From contig NZ_CP009920.1 in NCBI RefSeq assembly GCF_000832985.1, forward strand, positions 310,001 to 374,000: a DNA stretch of 64,000 nt, given 5' to 3'. Both the position numbers and the translations under genes were made by a program. This stretch comes from Priestia megaterium NBRC 15308 = ATCC 14581. GTDB taxonomy: Bacteria; Bacillota; Bacilli; Bacillales; Bacillaceae_H. The number at the start of each line of letters is the position of its first letter. Position 1 is the stretch's first letter. The notes beneath the pieces were generated by a model, which saw nothing but the letters and a program-made list of their open reading frames with translations, was not told the DNA's origin and searched no databases. Of the stretch, positions 34,571-44,493 are shown piece by piece.

Positions 34571-35950
34571 TCAAACGTACTTATTATGTTCAACTGGACT
34601 TAAAGACTTCCTTGCAGACCGAGCTGCCATGTCCGTTTCAATTTGCTCTAGGCTACGTCCTTTTGTTTCAACAACTACAAAACGTATGAAGAATAATCCT
34701 AGAATACAAATGATCCCGAACGTTGAAAAGATAACGCCCAAACTAAACTGATCAGCTAAGATAGGGAACACAAGCCCTACTGCCAGCGATCCTGTCCAGT
34801 TAAAAGCAGATGAAATCCCAGCACCGATTCCGCGTACAGAAAGCGGGAAAATTTCTCCTACAATGATCCACGTAAGCGGCGCCCAAGAAAACGCATAGCA
34901 AAGGATAAAGCAGCAAAGAGCAATTAACGTAACCCAGTTCACGACGACTTCATTAACGCCTAATGCTCCTAGAATAGCCGGTGTGAAAAATGAAAGAGCC
35001 ATTCCCGCACCGCCAATCGTAAGAATGGTACGGCGGTTGAATTTATCAACAAACTGCAGGAAGATAAGTGTTGTCACCACAAAAATCACCCCAACAATAA
35101 CCGTAAAGCCAGCAGCTACCTGCGGGGCTAAACCAACTTGACGAGCAATGCTTGTTGCATAATAAACAATTGAGTTTGAGCCTTGAATCTGTTGAAAAGT
35201 TGCCATTCCGACACCGATAATTAAAGCTAAACGAAACTTTTTATGAAACAGCTGCTTAATGCCTGATTGTTCATGAACAGCTACGCTTTCAATTTCAGAC
35301 ACTTCAGCTTCCACTTCAGCTGTTGACCGGCGAAGCGTGCGCAGCACTTCACGCGCTTTATCTGGCATTCCATTTTTAATTAAGTAGCGAGGCGACTCTG
35401 GAAGCTTGATCATACCGATGCATAATACAATTGCAAAAATACCGGCGCTGCCAAGCATTAATCGCCAGCTGTTTGGAACCGGCTCAAAAATAAAGGCTAC
35501 GATATAGCTTAATAATAATCCAATTACAATCATTAGCTGATTTAAACCTGAAAGCTTCCCGCGAATATTAGCAGGTGCGATTTCTGACATATAGGCAGGA
35601 ACTAACGAAGAAGCCGTTCCTACTGCTGTACCTAAAAAGACGCGCGCAATCGTTAACGTAATTTCCTCTGGTGCAATCGCTGAACCGATGGAGCCTAAAA
35701 GAAAGATGATCGACGAAATTAAAATTAACTTTCTTCGTCCAAACTTATCGCCTAATAATCCGCTTAAAATGGAACCGATAATTGCTCCTCCCATTAGCGA
35801 TGAAACCACAATTCCCAGCCAGAGCGGACTTAAATGAAACGCTTCACGGATATGACCTTCTGCACCAGCAATAATCCCAATATCATAACCGAATAAAATA
35901 CCGGCAAATGAGCCGAAGAAGAAGATAAACTTACTTGATACTTTACTCAT
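34571..35950 (-). CDS. MFS sugar:H+ symporter, probable arabinose transporter (AraE-like)
   Basis: The 459-residue protein has 12 membrane helices and sugar-porter signatures: GYDIGIIAG, LLGDKFGRRKLIL, SSLVPAYMSEIAPANIRG, LPESPRYLI, QQIQGSNSIVYY and VVETKGRSLEQIE. These place it with AraE/XylE-type pentose symporters. ATG 35950 is preferred to 35995 since AAAGGGGATCTATAATC precedes it. It lies downstream of araA on the same strand with 152 bp between, containing a cre-like site, so it has its own catabolite control. Arabinose specificity is inferred from position. Confidence 0.87.
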   Translation of the reverse strand: MSKVSSKFIFFFGSFAGILFGYDIGIIAGAEGHIREAFHLSPLWLGIVVSSLMGGAIIGSILSGLLGDKFGRRKLILISSIIFLLGSIGSAIAPEEITLTIARVFLGTAVGTASSLVPAYMSEIAPANIRGKLSGLNQLMIVIGLLLSYIVAFIFEPVPNSWRLMLGSAGIFAIVLCIGMIKLPESPRYLIKNGMPDKAREVLRTLRRSTAEVEAEVSEIESVAVHEQSGIKQLFHKKFRLALIIGVGMATFQQIQGSNSIVYYATSIARQVGLAPQVAAGFTVIVGVIFVVTTLIFLQFVDKFNRRTILTIGGAGMALSFFTPAILGALGVNEVVVNWVTLIALCCFILCYAFSWAPLTWIIVGEIFPLSVRGIGAGISSAFNWTGSLAVGLVFPILADQFSLGVIFSTFGIICILGLFFIRFVVVETKGRSLEQIETDMAARSARKSLSPVEHNKYV

Positions 35951-36001
35951 GATTATAGATCCCCTTTGTATTGTCTTAGTTTTGCTTCCTATCACACAAA
36001 T

Positions 36002-36015
36002 TTAAAACGCTTTCA
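36002..36015 (-). promoter_or_regulatory. cre-like site upstream of the sugar transporter gene
   Basis: Minus strand TGAAAGCGTTTTAA, matching the CcpA box TGWAANCGNTNWCA except near the end. It lies about 52 bp before the start codon. Confidence 0.55.
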
Positions 36016-36101
36016 TTTATTTCTAAAAACGGCGTTCTTTTACTAAGTTGCGCTATATTTTCACTTTCAAGGAAGCAGCGCTCCCTCGAAAGTAGTGATG
36101 C

Positions 36102-37526
36102 TTACTTAATAATGACGTACTCTAGATCAACAAGCTTTGCATAGCTCACGATTTGATCCGTCGTTAAATTTAATGAAAGAACCGTATGATGGCCTCCTCC
36201 GTTTTCAATCCACGCTTTAACGCCGTCTTGGAAGTTCGGCTTAATGTTCCAAAGCACGCGCGCTACCGGAAGATTTGGAGCAGGAACTTCCGGCTCAAAT
36301 GCCGATACTTCGTTAATTAACAGCTTGTAATGCGTACCGAAGTCAGCCATGGAAACCACTACACCTTCTCCTTGTTTACCGTCAAACACTAAGCGGGCCG
36401 GATCTTCGCGGTTACCGATACCTAGCGGAGAAACGATTAGTTTTGGTTTGTTTACCGCTAGCGTCGGGTCTACTTCAAGCATGTGTGATTGAAGCACAGA
36501 CTCACGTCCGGGAGCCAATTCATACGTATAGTCTTCCATAAAGCCCGTTGACTGATTGTGGCTCATTACTTTAAGCAGGCGGTCAAGCGCCGCTGTTTTC
36601 CAGTCTCCTTCACCGGCAAAGCCGTAGCCCTGTGCCATCAAGCGCTGTACAGCTAGACCAGGGAGCTGTTTCATACCGTATAGATCTTCAAAATTAGTGG
36701 TAAAGGCGCTGTAGCCGCCTTCATCTAGAAAACGTTTAATCGCAATTTCATAGCTTGCCTGTACTTTTACGCTAGACTCCCAGTCTTCTGCAGAATAACC
36801 GCCGTAAACAAATTCGTACGCGTCGGCATATTCAGCAAATAAATCATTGATTTCTTCTTCCGTAACGGCATTGACATATTGAACAAGATCACCGATTCCG
36901 AAGTAGTCAACCGTCCAGCCAAATTGAATTTGTGCTTCAATTTTGTCTCCTTCCGTTACGCCGACATTGCGCATATTGTCACCGAAACGCGCAACTTTAA
37001 TGTTGAAGCTTTCGTTATAAGCAGCGGCTACGTCCATCCACTGTGCAATTTGCTGCTGTACTTCGGGGCGCTCCCAGTAGCCTACTACGATTTTATTTTG
37101 CTTGTTCAAACGCGCGTTGATAAAGCCATATTCACGATCACCGTGAGCGGACTGATTCAAGTTCATAAAATCCATATCAATCGTTTCCCAAGGAATGCTT
37201 TCGTTAAATTGTGTCGCCAAATGAAGCAGCGGTTTTTGCAGTAGTTTGGTGCCGCGAATCCACATTTTTGCAGGCGAGAACGTATGCATCCACGTGATCA
37301 CACCGGCAACTTCATCTCGGTAATTCACTTCTTTCATCATGTTTGTAATCGTATCAGCACTCACAGCTAAATCTTGCAGCACAATCGGATAAGGCAAGAC
37401 ACCGCTTTCATTTAAAGCATCAGTCATTGTTTGCGCGTGTGCTTTTACTTCTGCTAATGCTTCTTTTCCGTAAAGATGCTGTGAACCAACAATAAACCAA
37501 AATTCTTTTTGAGCTGTTTTTAACAT
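36102..37526 (-). CDS. araA: L-arabinose isomerase
   Basis: The 474-residue enzyme converts L-arabinose to L-ribulose. It begins with [16 protein letters not shown] and shows the conserved [46 protein letters not shown] and the Mn-site segment [10 protein letters not shown]...[22 protein letters not shown] precedes ATG 37526. It is third in an operon after the kinase and araD genes. Confidence 0.96.
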   Translation of the reverse strand: MLKTAQKEFWFIVGSQHLYGKEALAEVKAHAQTMTDALNESGVLPYPIVLQDLAVSADTITNMMKEVNYRDEVAGVITWMHTFSPAKMWIRGTKLLQKPLLHLATQFNESIPWETIDMDFMNLNQSAHGDREYGFINARLNKQNKIVVGYWERPEVQQQIAQWMDVAAAYNESFNIKVARFGDNMRNVGVTEGDKIEAQIQFGWTVDYFGIGDLVQYVNAVTEEEINDLFAEYADAYEFVYGGYSAEDWESSVKVQASYEIAIKRFLDEGGYSAFTTNFEDLYGMKQLPGLAVQRLMAQGYGFAGEGDWKTAALDRLLKVMSHNQSTGFMEDYTYELAPGRESVLQSHMLEVDPTLAVNKPKLIVSPLGIGNREDPARLVFDGKQGEGVVVSMADFGTHYKLLINEVSAFEPEVPAPNLPVARVLWNIKPNFQDGVKAWIENGGGHHTVLSLNLTTDQIVSYAKLVDLEYVIIK

Positions 37527-37555
37527 GATAATCCCCTTTTCTGTATGTAAGTCTT

Positions 37556-38254
37556 TTACTGTCCTTGCCCGTAATACGCGTTTTTTCCGTGTTTTCGTAA
37601 ATAATGTTTGTCTAATATGCGCTGCGGCAGCTCTTCAGCCAGCCCGTTTAATTTTTGTGTAAAGAAGTTCATTTTGGATACTTCGTCTAATACGACGCTG
37701 TTCATCACCGCTGATTTGGCATCTTTTCCCCACGTAAACGGCCCGTGCCCTTGAAGTAAAATACCAGGAACCGCTAACACATCTAAGTCGCGCTCTTCAA
37801 ATGTTTCAATGATCACCTTGCCCGTTTCCACTTCATATCCGTCATTCACTTCTTTTTCGGTCAAAAAGCGCGCGCACGGTACGGAACCATAAAAGGTATC
37901 GGCATGCGTCGTTCCCATTGGCTGCACATCAAGCCCTGCTTGAGCCCAAATCGTCGCCCACGTTGAATGCGTATGGGCAATACCGCCAATTTGTGGGTAA
38001 TGTTTATAGAGTACGGCATGCGTCAGCGTATCAGATGACGGGTTAAGCTCACCTTCTACCACGCGCCCCTCTAGGTCTACGACTACCATGTCTTTGGCCG
38101 TCATTTTCTCGTACGTCACACCGCTTGGTTTAATCACAAACAAACCGCTGTCTCGATCAATGGCACTTACATTTCCCCACGTGTACTTGACCAGTCCGTG
38201 TTTTGGCAAATCGACGTTTGCTTGAAATACTTCTTCTTTTAATTTATCTAGCAC
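37556..38254 (-). CDS. araD: L-ribulose-5-phosphate 4-epimerase
   Basis: The 232-residue class II aldolase-fold enzyme converts L-ribulose 5-phosphate to D-xylulose 5-phosphate. Zinc ligands are the [12 protein letters not shown] pair and the His of [30 protein letters not shown] is the substrate region. Its start codon overlaps the end of the kinase gene by 7 bp, so translation is coupled. Confidence 0.95.
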   Translation of the reverse strand: MLDKLKEEVFQANVDLPKHGLVKYTWGNVSAIDRDSGLFVIKPSGVTYEKMTAKDMVVVDLEGRVVEGELNPSSDTLTHAVLYKHYPQIGGIAHTHSTWATIWAQAGLDVQPMGTTHADTFYGSVPCARFLTEKEVNDGYEVETGKVIIETFEERDLDVLAVPGILLQGHGPFTWGKDAKSAVMNSVVLDEVSKMNFFTQKLNGLAEELPQRILDKHYLRKHGKNAYYGQGQ

Positions 38255-39879
38255 AATAACTCCTCCCGTTCTTCGCTGTGGTGCTCTGCAGCTGCTTTTT
38301 CAATCACTAGCCCTTTTTTATATCTTTTAATAAATGCTTCAAATCCTTTTACATCGAGTTCGTCAGGATAAATCTCTTGTGCGGTCACTTCTTTAAAGAC
38401 TTTATCATCCAAGAAATCTTCTAAACTTTCATTCTCACTTTTATTGAGCATATAAGAAGAAAGGATAGCCATTCCCCACGCGCCGCCTTCTCCTGCTGTG
38501 TCCATGACGGAAACAGGCGTGTTGATTGCCGCTGCCATCATTTTTTGACCAACTACCGGCGTTTTAAATAATCCTCCGTGCGCTAAAATGCTGTGAATCT
38601 TTACGTTTTCTTCTTTGACTAAAAGATCCATCCCTATTTTTAAAGCGCCAAAAGCTGTAAAAAGATGTGTACGCATAAAGTTTGCTAGATTAAAATTGCT
38701 TTTTGCTGAACGGACAAATAGCGGACGGCCACTTTCTACTCCGGTAATATTTTCACCTGAGAAATAGCCGTAGCTTAGCAAGCCCCCTCCATCAGGATCA
38801 GCTTCTAGCGCTTTATTTAACATTACTTGAAATAATTTATCCGACTCTACTTTTTGCCCCATCGCCTCCGAAAATTCGCGAAACAATCCGAGCCAGGCGT
38901 TTAAGTCGCTTGAGCAGTTATTCGCATGAACCATGGCAACTGGACTGCCGTTGGGCGTGGTAACCAAATCAATTTCCGGATAAACGTTTAAAAGCTTTTT
39001 ATCTAGTACAATCATCGCAAAAACGGACGTTCCTACTGAAACATTTCCCGTGCGTTTTCTTACGCTGTTTGTCGCCACCATTCCCGTTCCCGCATCTCCT
39101 TCTGGAGGACAAAACGGAATGCCCGGCTGCAAATTTTTTGATTGATCTAAAATGCTGGCTCCTATCGCTGTTAATGTACCTGCTTGCTCGCCTGAAGTAT
39201 GAACTGCAGGCAGAATATCTGATAGTTGCCATGGATATCCTTTGTCAGAAATAAGCTCATTAAACTGCTTCATCATACCTTCACTGTAATTTTGCGTACG
39301 TTCATCAATTGGGAACATCCCTGAAGCGTCTCCAATGCCAAGCGCCTTACTGCCTGTCAGCAGCCAGTGAATATAGCCGGCTAGCGTTGTCATGTAATCA
39401 ATGCGCGGCAGATGTTTTTCTTGATTGATGATTGCCTGATACAGATGCGCAATGCTCCATCGTTCAGGAATATTAAATTGGAAATGTTCAGTTAATTCTT
39501 TTGCTGCTGCGCTTGTTGTTGCATTACGCCACGTTCGAAACGGAACTAGCAGCTCACCCGTTTTATCAAACGCCATATATCCGTGCATCATAGCTGAAAC
39601 GCCGATGGAGCCAACTGTTCGAATGGTGATCCCGTAGCTTCGTTCCACTTCTTGCTTCATTTCACGGTAAGCACTTTGCAGACCTGTAATAATATCGAGT
39701 AAGTTGTACGTCCAAAAACCGTCTTCTAAGAGATTTTCCCATTCATAACTGCCTGATGCGATCGTTTCAAAGTTTTCATCGATCAGCAACGCTTTAATAC
39801 GAGTAGATCCAAGTTCAATTCCAAGGGATGTTTTCCCTTTAGCAATTGCTTGTTTTATGCTTTCTTGAGTTGTTTTCAC
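38248..39879 (-). CDS. FGGY family carbohydrate kinase, probable L-ribulokinase (not classical AraB)
   Basis: The 543-residue protein has the FGGY fold: ATP-binding [15 protein letters not shown] near residue 19, [22 protein letters not shown] and, in the C-terminal domain, [12 protein letters not shown] and [13 protein letters not shown]. It differs from B. subtilis-type AraB, which starts TIGVDFGTxSGR. Position before araD and araA under an AraR-like operator argues that it phosphorylates L-ribulose, as a non-orthologous AraK-type kinase. RBS AAAGGAGATTAAACGTG precedes ATG 39879. Confidence 0.85.
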   Translation of the reverse strand: MKTTQESIKQAIAKGKTSLGIELGSTRIKALLIDENFETIASGSYEWENLLEDGFWTYNLLDIITGLQSAYREMKQEVERSYGITIRTVGSIGVSAMMHGYMAFDKTGELLVPFRTWRNATTSAAAKELTEHFQFNIPERWSIAHLYQAIINQEKHLPRIDYMTTLAGYIHWLLTGSKALGIGDASGMFPIDERTQNYSEGMMKQFNELISDKGYPWQLSDILPAVHTSGEQAGTLTAIGASILDQSKNLQPGIPFCPPEGDAGTGMVATNSVRKRTGNVSVGTSVFAMIVLDKKLLNVYPEIDLVTTPNGSPVAMVHANNCSSDLNAWLGLFREFSEAMGQKVESDKLFQVMLNKALEADPDGGGLLSYGYFSGENITGVESGRPLFVRSAKSNFNLANFMRTHLFTAFGALKIGMDLLVKEENVKIHSILAHGGLFKTPVVGQKMMAAAINTPVSVMDTAGEGGAWGMAILSSYMLNKSENESLEDFLDDKVFKEVTAQEIYPDELDVKGFEAFIKRYKKGLVIEKAAAEHHSEEREELLC

Positions 39880-39923
39880 GTTTAATCTCCTTTCTGATAG
39901 CTATAACAATACCTATAGCAGTA

Positions 39924-39938
39924 AGGAAGCGCTTTCCG
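39924..39938. promoter_or_regulatory. cre-like site in the ara operon control region
   Basis: Minus strand CGGAAAGCGCTTCC, a near-palindrome matching the CcpA box core GAAAGCGCTT. It lies 45 bp before the kinase start, between the promoter region and the gene. Confidence 0.5.
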
Positions 39939-39983
39939 TTTTATGTAACACTGTTTGAATTTGTTAACAACTTAAGTATATTT

Positions 39984-39999
39984 ATTTGTACGTACATTT
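39984..39999. promoter_or_regulatory. AraR-like operator between the kinase gene and araR
   Basis: ATTTGTACGTACATTT is close to the palindromic B. subtilis AraR consensus ATTTGTACGTACAAAT. Confidence 0.72.
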
Positions 40000-40151
40000 G
40001 TCAATATAAAAATTATATATGCACACAAATACTTAAAACACCCTACTATTCCTTTCTTAAACTTTTAAAAAATCGGTATTCAACCCTTAAATCATTTTCC
40101 TTTCGATTAAAAATCAAGGAAATCTTTTCATTTATTCACGTTCATGATAAA

Positions 40152-40167
40152 ATATGTCCATACAAAT
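40152..40167. promoter_or_regulatory. Second AraR-like operator near araR
   Basis: ATATGTCCATACAAAT matches most positions of the AraR consensus, including the TACAAAT half. It lies 51 bp before araR, fitting autoregulation. Confidence 0.5.
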
Positions 40168-40217
40168 TTTATACATAAAAAAAGTTGAATGTATACAACT
40201 ACGAAAGAAGTGAAAAC

Positions 40218-41324
40218 ATGAAGCCAAAATATCAGGTGATTATTGAGGATATAAAAAGCAAAATTCTTTCAGGCGATTACAGCATGGGCGAACAAATCCC
40301 GACTGAATCGGTCATGCAAGAAACGTATGGTGTCAGCAGACATACGGTTCGAAAAGCCATTTTAGAGCTGTCGAATGAAGGATTTTTAAGAAGCGAAAAA
40401 GGATCTGGCACCTATGTAAGCAATCAGTATCAATCCAAATCTAGCGGGGCTTCTGCCAACAAAACAATCGGTGTAATTACCACGTATATTTCCGACTATA
40501 TTTTCCCTTCTATTATTCGCGGAATTGAAAGCAGATTAAATAAAGATAATTATTCGCTGCTGCTGGCAAGCACGAATAACGATGTGGAACAAGAAAAAAA
40601 AGCGCTGGAAATGATGCTTTCCTACGGAGTAGACGGTCTAATTGTTGAGCCTACAAAAAGTAATTTGTACAATCCAAACATCTCTTATTATTTATCATTC
40701 AAAGAACAAGACGTTCCGTTTACGATGATTAACGCCTACTACGAAGAATTGGACGTTCCGTTTTTTTGTCTAGACGACGTTCAGTCAAGCTACCTTGCCA
40801 CAAACGAATTAATTTCAAAAGGACATACTCAAATCGGGCTCATCGCAAAAATGGATGACCTGCAGGGAAAGTACCGAATGAAAGGCTACATAAAAGCGCT
40901 CGGTGATGCAAAACTCCGCTTTCAGCCTGAGCATATTCTGTCTTTTAACACCGAAACAAAGCTTGATTTGTACGCTAATTTAAAAGAGTTTCTCACTGAA
41001 AACAAAGACGAGATGACGGCTCTTGTCTGCTATAATGATGAAGTCGGATTAGAAGTTGTAAATGTATGCAGACAGCTTGGTATGTCCATTCCGGACAAGT
41101 TGTCAATTATTGGTCAAGACAATTCGTACATCGCTAAAAATGCGACGATTAATTTAACAACGCTAACACACCCGCAAGAACAAATGGGACACGACGCGGC
41201 AGATTGGATCATTAAAAAGCTGCAGGGCAAAAAAGATTTGCCAAACGAAACCTACTATCAGCCGGTGTTAGTTGAAGGTGAAACGATTAAAGAGTTAAAT
41301 GCGAAGCGTGATGAAGTTCGTTAA
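40218..41324 (+). CDS. araR: Arabinose operon repressor AraR (GntR-type DNA-binding, LacI-type sensor)
   Basis: The 368-residue protein joins a GntR winged helix (PTESVMQETYGVSRHTVRKAILELSNEGFLRSEKGSGTYV, about 24-63) to a LacI-type ligand domain from about residue 75. NKTIGVITTYISDYIFPSIIRGIE and GLIVEPTKS are nearly as in B. subtilis AraR. It binds the operators listed and is released by L-arabinose. ATG 40218 is used; the TTG at 40185 has no ribosome site. Confidence 0.93.
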   Translation: MKPKYQVIIEDIKSKILSGDYSMGEQIPTESVMQETYGVSRHTVRKAILELSNEGFLRSEKGSGTYVSNQYQSKSSGASANKTIGVITTYISDYIFPSIIRGIESRLNKDNYSLLLASTNNDVEQEKKALEMMLSYGVDGLIVEPTKSNLYNPNISYYLSFKEQDVPFTMINAYYEELDVPFFCLDDVQSSYLATNELISKGHTQIGLIAKMDDLQGKYRMKGYIKALGDAKLRFQPEHILSFNTETKLDLYANLKEFLTENKDEMTALVCYNDEVGLEVVNVCRQLGMSIPDKLSIIGQDNSYIAKNATINLTTLTHPQEQMGHDAADWIIKKLQGKKDLPNETYYQPVLVEGETIKELNAKRDEVR

Positions 41325-41362
41325 AAGAAGGCTCCCTTAGAGGTCTATAAAACTTCTTATGA

Positions 41363-41400
41363 GAGAAAGGGATGCACATTATTATGCATCCCTTTCTTTA
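41363..41400. terminator. Bidirectional terminator
   Basis: AGAAAGGGATGCA/TGCATCCCTTTCTTT hairpin between araR and the convergent HD hydrolase gene. Confidence 0.86.
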
Positions 41401-41414
41401 TGTACTAATTCCCT

Positions 41415-42398
41415 TTATAACGGAGCCTGAATGTTGAGATATACTCCTTTTTCGATCTTTTGTTTTGCTTGTTCTATTAGTCTTTTAGCAATAAGTGATA
41501 GCTGAGATACAGAATTCGCCCCATTTGAACTAATAACAAGAGGGTCAACCCAGCGCATTTTTGTCGTTTGGTGAACATCATAACAAGAAGCAGTGCCTTT
41601 TTGTACTTTGCTGTTAAAAAGAGCAGATAACATCCCTTCAACGCTGCTATCTCCAGCGTTTTTCAGCAGCCAAACCACATCGTCATCCTGCTTTAAAAAA
41701 TCTTCGATAGATAAAATATCTTTTTGCAAAGCGAGCTTGATAGTTTCCGTCAGCTGATGATTTCCAAACATATTAAGCGGATTCATAAAAAAGCCAATCA
41801 CTTCTTTGTAGTAAGCATCCACAAACCACTCTGCCGCTGATAAATTACTGCACGCCATTTGTCCATTAAATACGACAAGCTGATCCAAAAACGCATGCAC
41901 TTCTTGTAAAGTAATCTCCCCGCATACGTACAAATCCCGCAGCGTATAATCCACGCGGTCAGCGCATAAGTGCGGAGCTTGCTGTTCGAGCAGCGTCCAC
42001 TGGCTTTCATCGAGTAAGATCTCTCGCCAGTTTAAACCGGCGCTTTTTAAAATAGAAGGAATAGACGACTGAGTCACAATTTGTTCGTAAATCATTTCAT
42101 GATAATTTTCTTCTTTTTGTCCCAAAACATAGTCAATCACATGAGAAAATGCCGTATGTGAAACGTCATGTAATAAAGCCGCTATTTGCTCTTCCAAAGA
42201 GCCTCCGAGTCTATTTACAAGCATCATCGCACCAATGGAATGATCATATCGAGTAGTATTCCAGTTTTCATTTACAAACCGGCTCGCTCCGCCTTGGTAA
42301 ATTCCTTTTAAACGCTGTACAGGATCACTTTGAATGAGTTCTAAAAGAACGCCGTCTGCTTCAAATTTCCCGTACAGCTCATCATAAAGTATGAGCAT
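41415..42398 (-). CDS. HD domain phosphohydrolase
   Basis: The 327-residue protein has the HD metal site: H in TTRYDHSIGAM, HD in ALLHDVSHTAFSHVID and D in CADRVDYTLRD. The arrangement is like dNTPase/SAMHD1-type HD proteins. The C-terminal part has no motif I can name. RBS AAAGGAGAGAGAAAT precedes ATG 42398. Substrate is probably a nucleotide, by family only. Confidence 0.84.
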   Translation of the reverse strand: MLILYDELYGKFEADGVLLELIQSDPVQRLKGIYQGGASRFVNENWNTTRYDHSIGAMMLVNRLGGSLEEQIAALLHDVSHTAFSHVIDYVLGQKEENYHEMIYEQIVTQSSIPSILKSAGLNWREILLDESQWTLLEQQAPHLCADRVDYTLRDLYVCGEITLQEVHAFLDQLVVFNGQMACSNLSAAEWFVDAYYKEVIGFFMNPLNMFGNHQLTETIKLALQKDILSIEDFLKQDDDVVWLLKNAGDSSVEGMLSALFNSKVQKGTASCYDVHQTTKMRWVDPLVISSNGANSVSQLSLIAKRLIEQAKQKIEKGVYLNIQAPL

Positions 42399-42480
42399 AT
42401 TTCTCTCTCCTTTTACTAACTATTTTGGACTTATTTTAATCTAACTTGAGACATCGCAGGGTTCCATTTGCCTGTAACTA

Positions 42481-42513
42481 AAAACGACCTCGTCTTACCA
42501 GAGGTCGTTTTTT
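42481..42513 (-). terminator. Terminator
   Basis: AAAACGACCTC/GAGGTCGTTTTTT hairpin just past the stop codon of the next minus-strand gene. Confidence 0.85.
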
Positions 42514-42514
42514 A

Positions 42515-42892
42515 TTATTCACTTGACGCTTTAATTCGATCAAAATACTGCTTTGCAGGAAGCAAACCAAGATTTTTTTCTTTCCGTATATATTTAATAA
42601 CATCAACGTCTCTTCTGCCATTTCGAATCAAAAGATTGACTTTATTTTCAAAAGTCTCGTCTTTCTCTATTTCTAGCTGCTTCCACTCTTCATCTAAATC
42701 ACGTTTAGGTGTTTTGAGCAGGAATATCACTAGTATAACAAGAACGCTACTTGTGGTGATATAAAGCCAAAGCCAATCGAGAAACCAGCTGTTAATCACA
42801 TTCACTATGATGAGAATGGTGAAACAAGAGTATAGCCTTGTTTGATACTTATTAGCTTTTTTTGAATCTATTTTATTAAAAAATATCCCCAC
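42515..42892 (-). CDS. Membrane protein with C-terminal L7/L12-like helical region, 125 aa
   Basis: Two membrane helices (about 22-60) precede a charged C-terminal part. The end, VNLLIRNGRRDVDVIKYIRKEKNLGLLPAKQYFDRI, has the pattern of the ribosomal L7/L12 C-terminal fold (IK.IR...LGL..AK..VD), which is reused in some small Bacillus proteins. The start has only a weak ribosome site. Function unknown. Confidence 0.65.
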   Translation of the reverse strand: MGIFFNKIDSKKANKYQTRLYSCFTILIIVNVINSWFLDWLWLYITTSSVLVILVIFLLKTPKRDLDEEWKQLEIEKDETFENKVNLLIRNGRRDVDVIKYIRKEKNLGLLPAKQYFDRIKASSE

Positions 42893-43046
42893 CGTCAGCC
42901 TCCTTTTAGCATTTCATTGGCGCTTTTTTCTATTAATCTCTTTTTGTGCATGAAGCAAATCTATATCATACAAATTACCATTTAACCTAACAAATAGCAA
43001 TCAAGTTCACCCTATCATACTCTTTATCTCATTGACTACTCATAAA

Positions 43047-43078
43047 AAATACAGGGCTCTTTTCAAAGCCCTGCACTT
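43047..43078 (-). terminator. Terminator of the feo operon
   Basis: Minus strand CAGGGCT...AGCCCTGTATTTTTT hairpin, just after the FeoB membrane subunit gene. Confidence 0.8.
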
Positions 43079-43089
43079 TTATTTCATAT

Positions 43090-44493
43090 TTAAATAAGGT
43101 TAAACGCTTTTACCACTTGAGCAACCGTAAACGTAACGCCAATCGCAATCACTGTTGGAATCGCAAAAGCAAGAAACGTCCATTTTGCATTTTTGGTTTC
43201 TGTATAAATATTCACAAGCGTCGTTCCGCACGGAAAATGCAGAAGCGAAAACAACATCATGTTAAGAGCCGTTAGCCACGTCCAGTGGTGATCAAGGAAA
43301 ATTTGTTTCAGTCGAGTCGCATCTTCAATTTCAATTAATGAACCCGTTGATAAATACGCCATTAATAGAACAGGTACCACAATTTCATTAGCCGGCAAGC
43401 CAATGATAAAAGCAGCTAATATATAACCGTCTAGTCCTAGCGATTTAGCAAACGGATCAAGAAACTGAACAAAATGCATTAAAATACTCGTATCACCGAT
43501 ATAGATGTTGGCCAGTACCCACGTTAACACCGCTGCGGGTGCTGCAACAATAATCGCGCGTTTTAACACGAACAGCGATTTATCGAGCGTCGCGCGCACA
43601 ATTGTATCAACAAATTTCGGCTTGCGGTAAGGCGGAAGCTCTAGCGTATAGTGAGTTGGAACTCCGCGCAGTGCCGTTTTAGACAGTGCCCACGATACAA
43701 ACAGCGTCACCACAATTCCAAATAACACTGTTCCGACTACAACAAGCGCCGTTACGAAAGTTTTAGCACTCCCTGTAAAGCCGGTCGCCATAAATAAAGA
43801 AGCTAATAAAATCAGCGTAGGCCATCTGCCGTTACATGGAACAAAATTATTTGTTAAAATCGCCATCATACGTTCACGAGGCGATTCAATAATACGAGTC
43901 GACATAATCGCCGCGGCGTTACATCCAAATCCCATCGCCATCGTTAGTGACTGCTTTCCGTGTGCACCTGCTCGTTTGAACAAACGATCCATATTAAACG
44001 CGACGCGAGGCAAGTAGCCGTAGTTTTCTAAAAGGGCAAATACCGGGAAAAAGATGGCCATTGGAGGCAGCATGACACTAATGACCCATCCTGTACCTCG
44101 AAACAGCCCTAGTACAAGAATTCCGTGCAGCCATTCCGGCGCATGCATCGCTTGAAAGAAAGCTGTTAAGTACCCTTCCGCCCAGCCAAAACCTTGTGCG
44201 ATTAATCCAGAAGGAACATTTGCGCCGGCTATGGTGATATAAAAAATTACGGATAAAATACCAAGCATAATTGGAAATCCCCAAATTGGCGAGGTAAAGA
44301 CTTTATCTAGCTTTTCTGTGCGCTGAAGCTTTGAGCGGTCTTCGTACACAACTGATTTTTTACATATTTGCTGTGACGACTGATAAATGCTTGCCACCAT
44401 ATTTGAACGATGATCTTTTTCTTTTGCCTGCTGGGCATAGCGCGTTAATTGTTCCATTGCTAATGAGTTTTCAGGAATTAACGGATTTCCCAT
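43090..44493 (-). CDS. feoB: Ferrous iron transport protein FeoB, membrane part (split gene)
   Basis: The 467-residue protein corresponds to the C-terminal half of FeoB: a short GDI-like helical segment (about 1-65, ending LDKVFTSPIWGFPIML) and the permease with two Gate motifs (GCNAAAIMSTRI; FPCGTTLV) and NNFVPCNGRWPT. It lacks a G domain. The start ATG has GAAAGGAGGAACAGCGCAT upstream, inside the end of the GTPase gene (23 bp overlap, +1 frame relation). Own ribosome site and clean ends argue for a true two-subunit FeoB. Confidence 0.9.
   Translation of the reverse strand: MGNPLIPENSLAMEQLTRYAQQAKEKDHRSNMVASIYQSSQQICKKSVVYEDRSKLQRTEKLDKVFTSPIWGFPIMLGILSVIFYITIAGANVPSGLIAQGFGWAEGYLTAFFQAMHAPEWLHGILVLGLFRGTGWVISVMLPPMAIFFPVFALLENYGYLPRVAFNMDRLFKRAGAHGKQSLTMAMGFGCNAAAIMSTRIIESPRERMMAILTNNFVPCNGRWPTLILLASLFMATGFTGSAKTFVTALVVVGTVLFGIVVTLFVSWALSKTALRGVPTHYTLELPPYRKPKFVDTIVRATLDKSLFVLKRAIIVAAPAAVLTWVLANIYIGDTSILMHFVQFLDPFAKSLGLDGYILAAFIIGLPANEIVVPVLLMAYLSTGSLIEIEDATRLKQIFLDHHWTWLTALNMMLFSLLHFPCGTTLVNIYTETKNAKWTFLAFAIPTVIAIGVTFTVAQVVKAFNLI

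Noticed and set aside
36062-36096. Hairpin downstream of araA as a terminator
   Set aside because: A long imperfect stem is present but no T run follows on the minus strand; it could be an mRNA processing hairpin instead.
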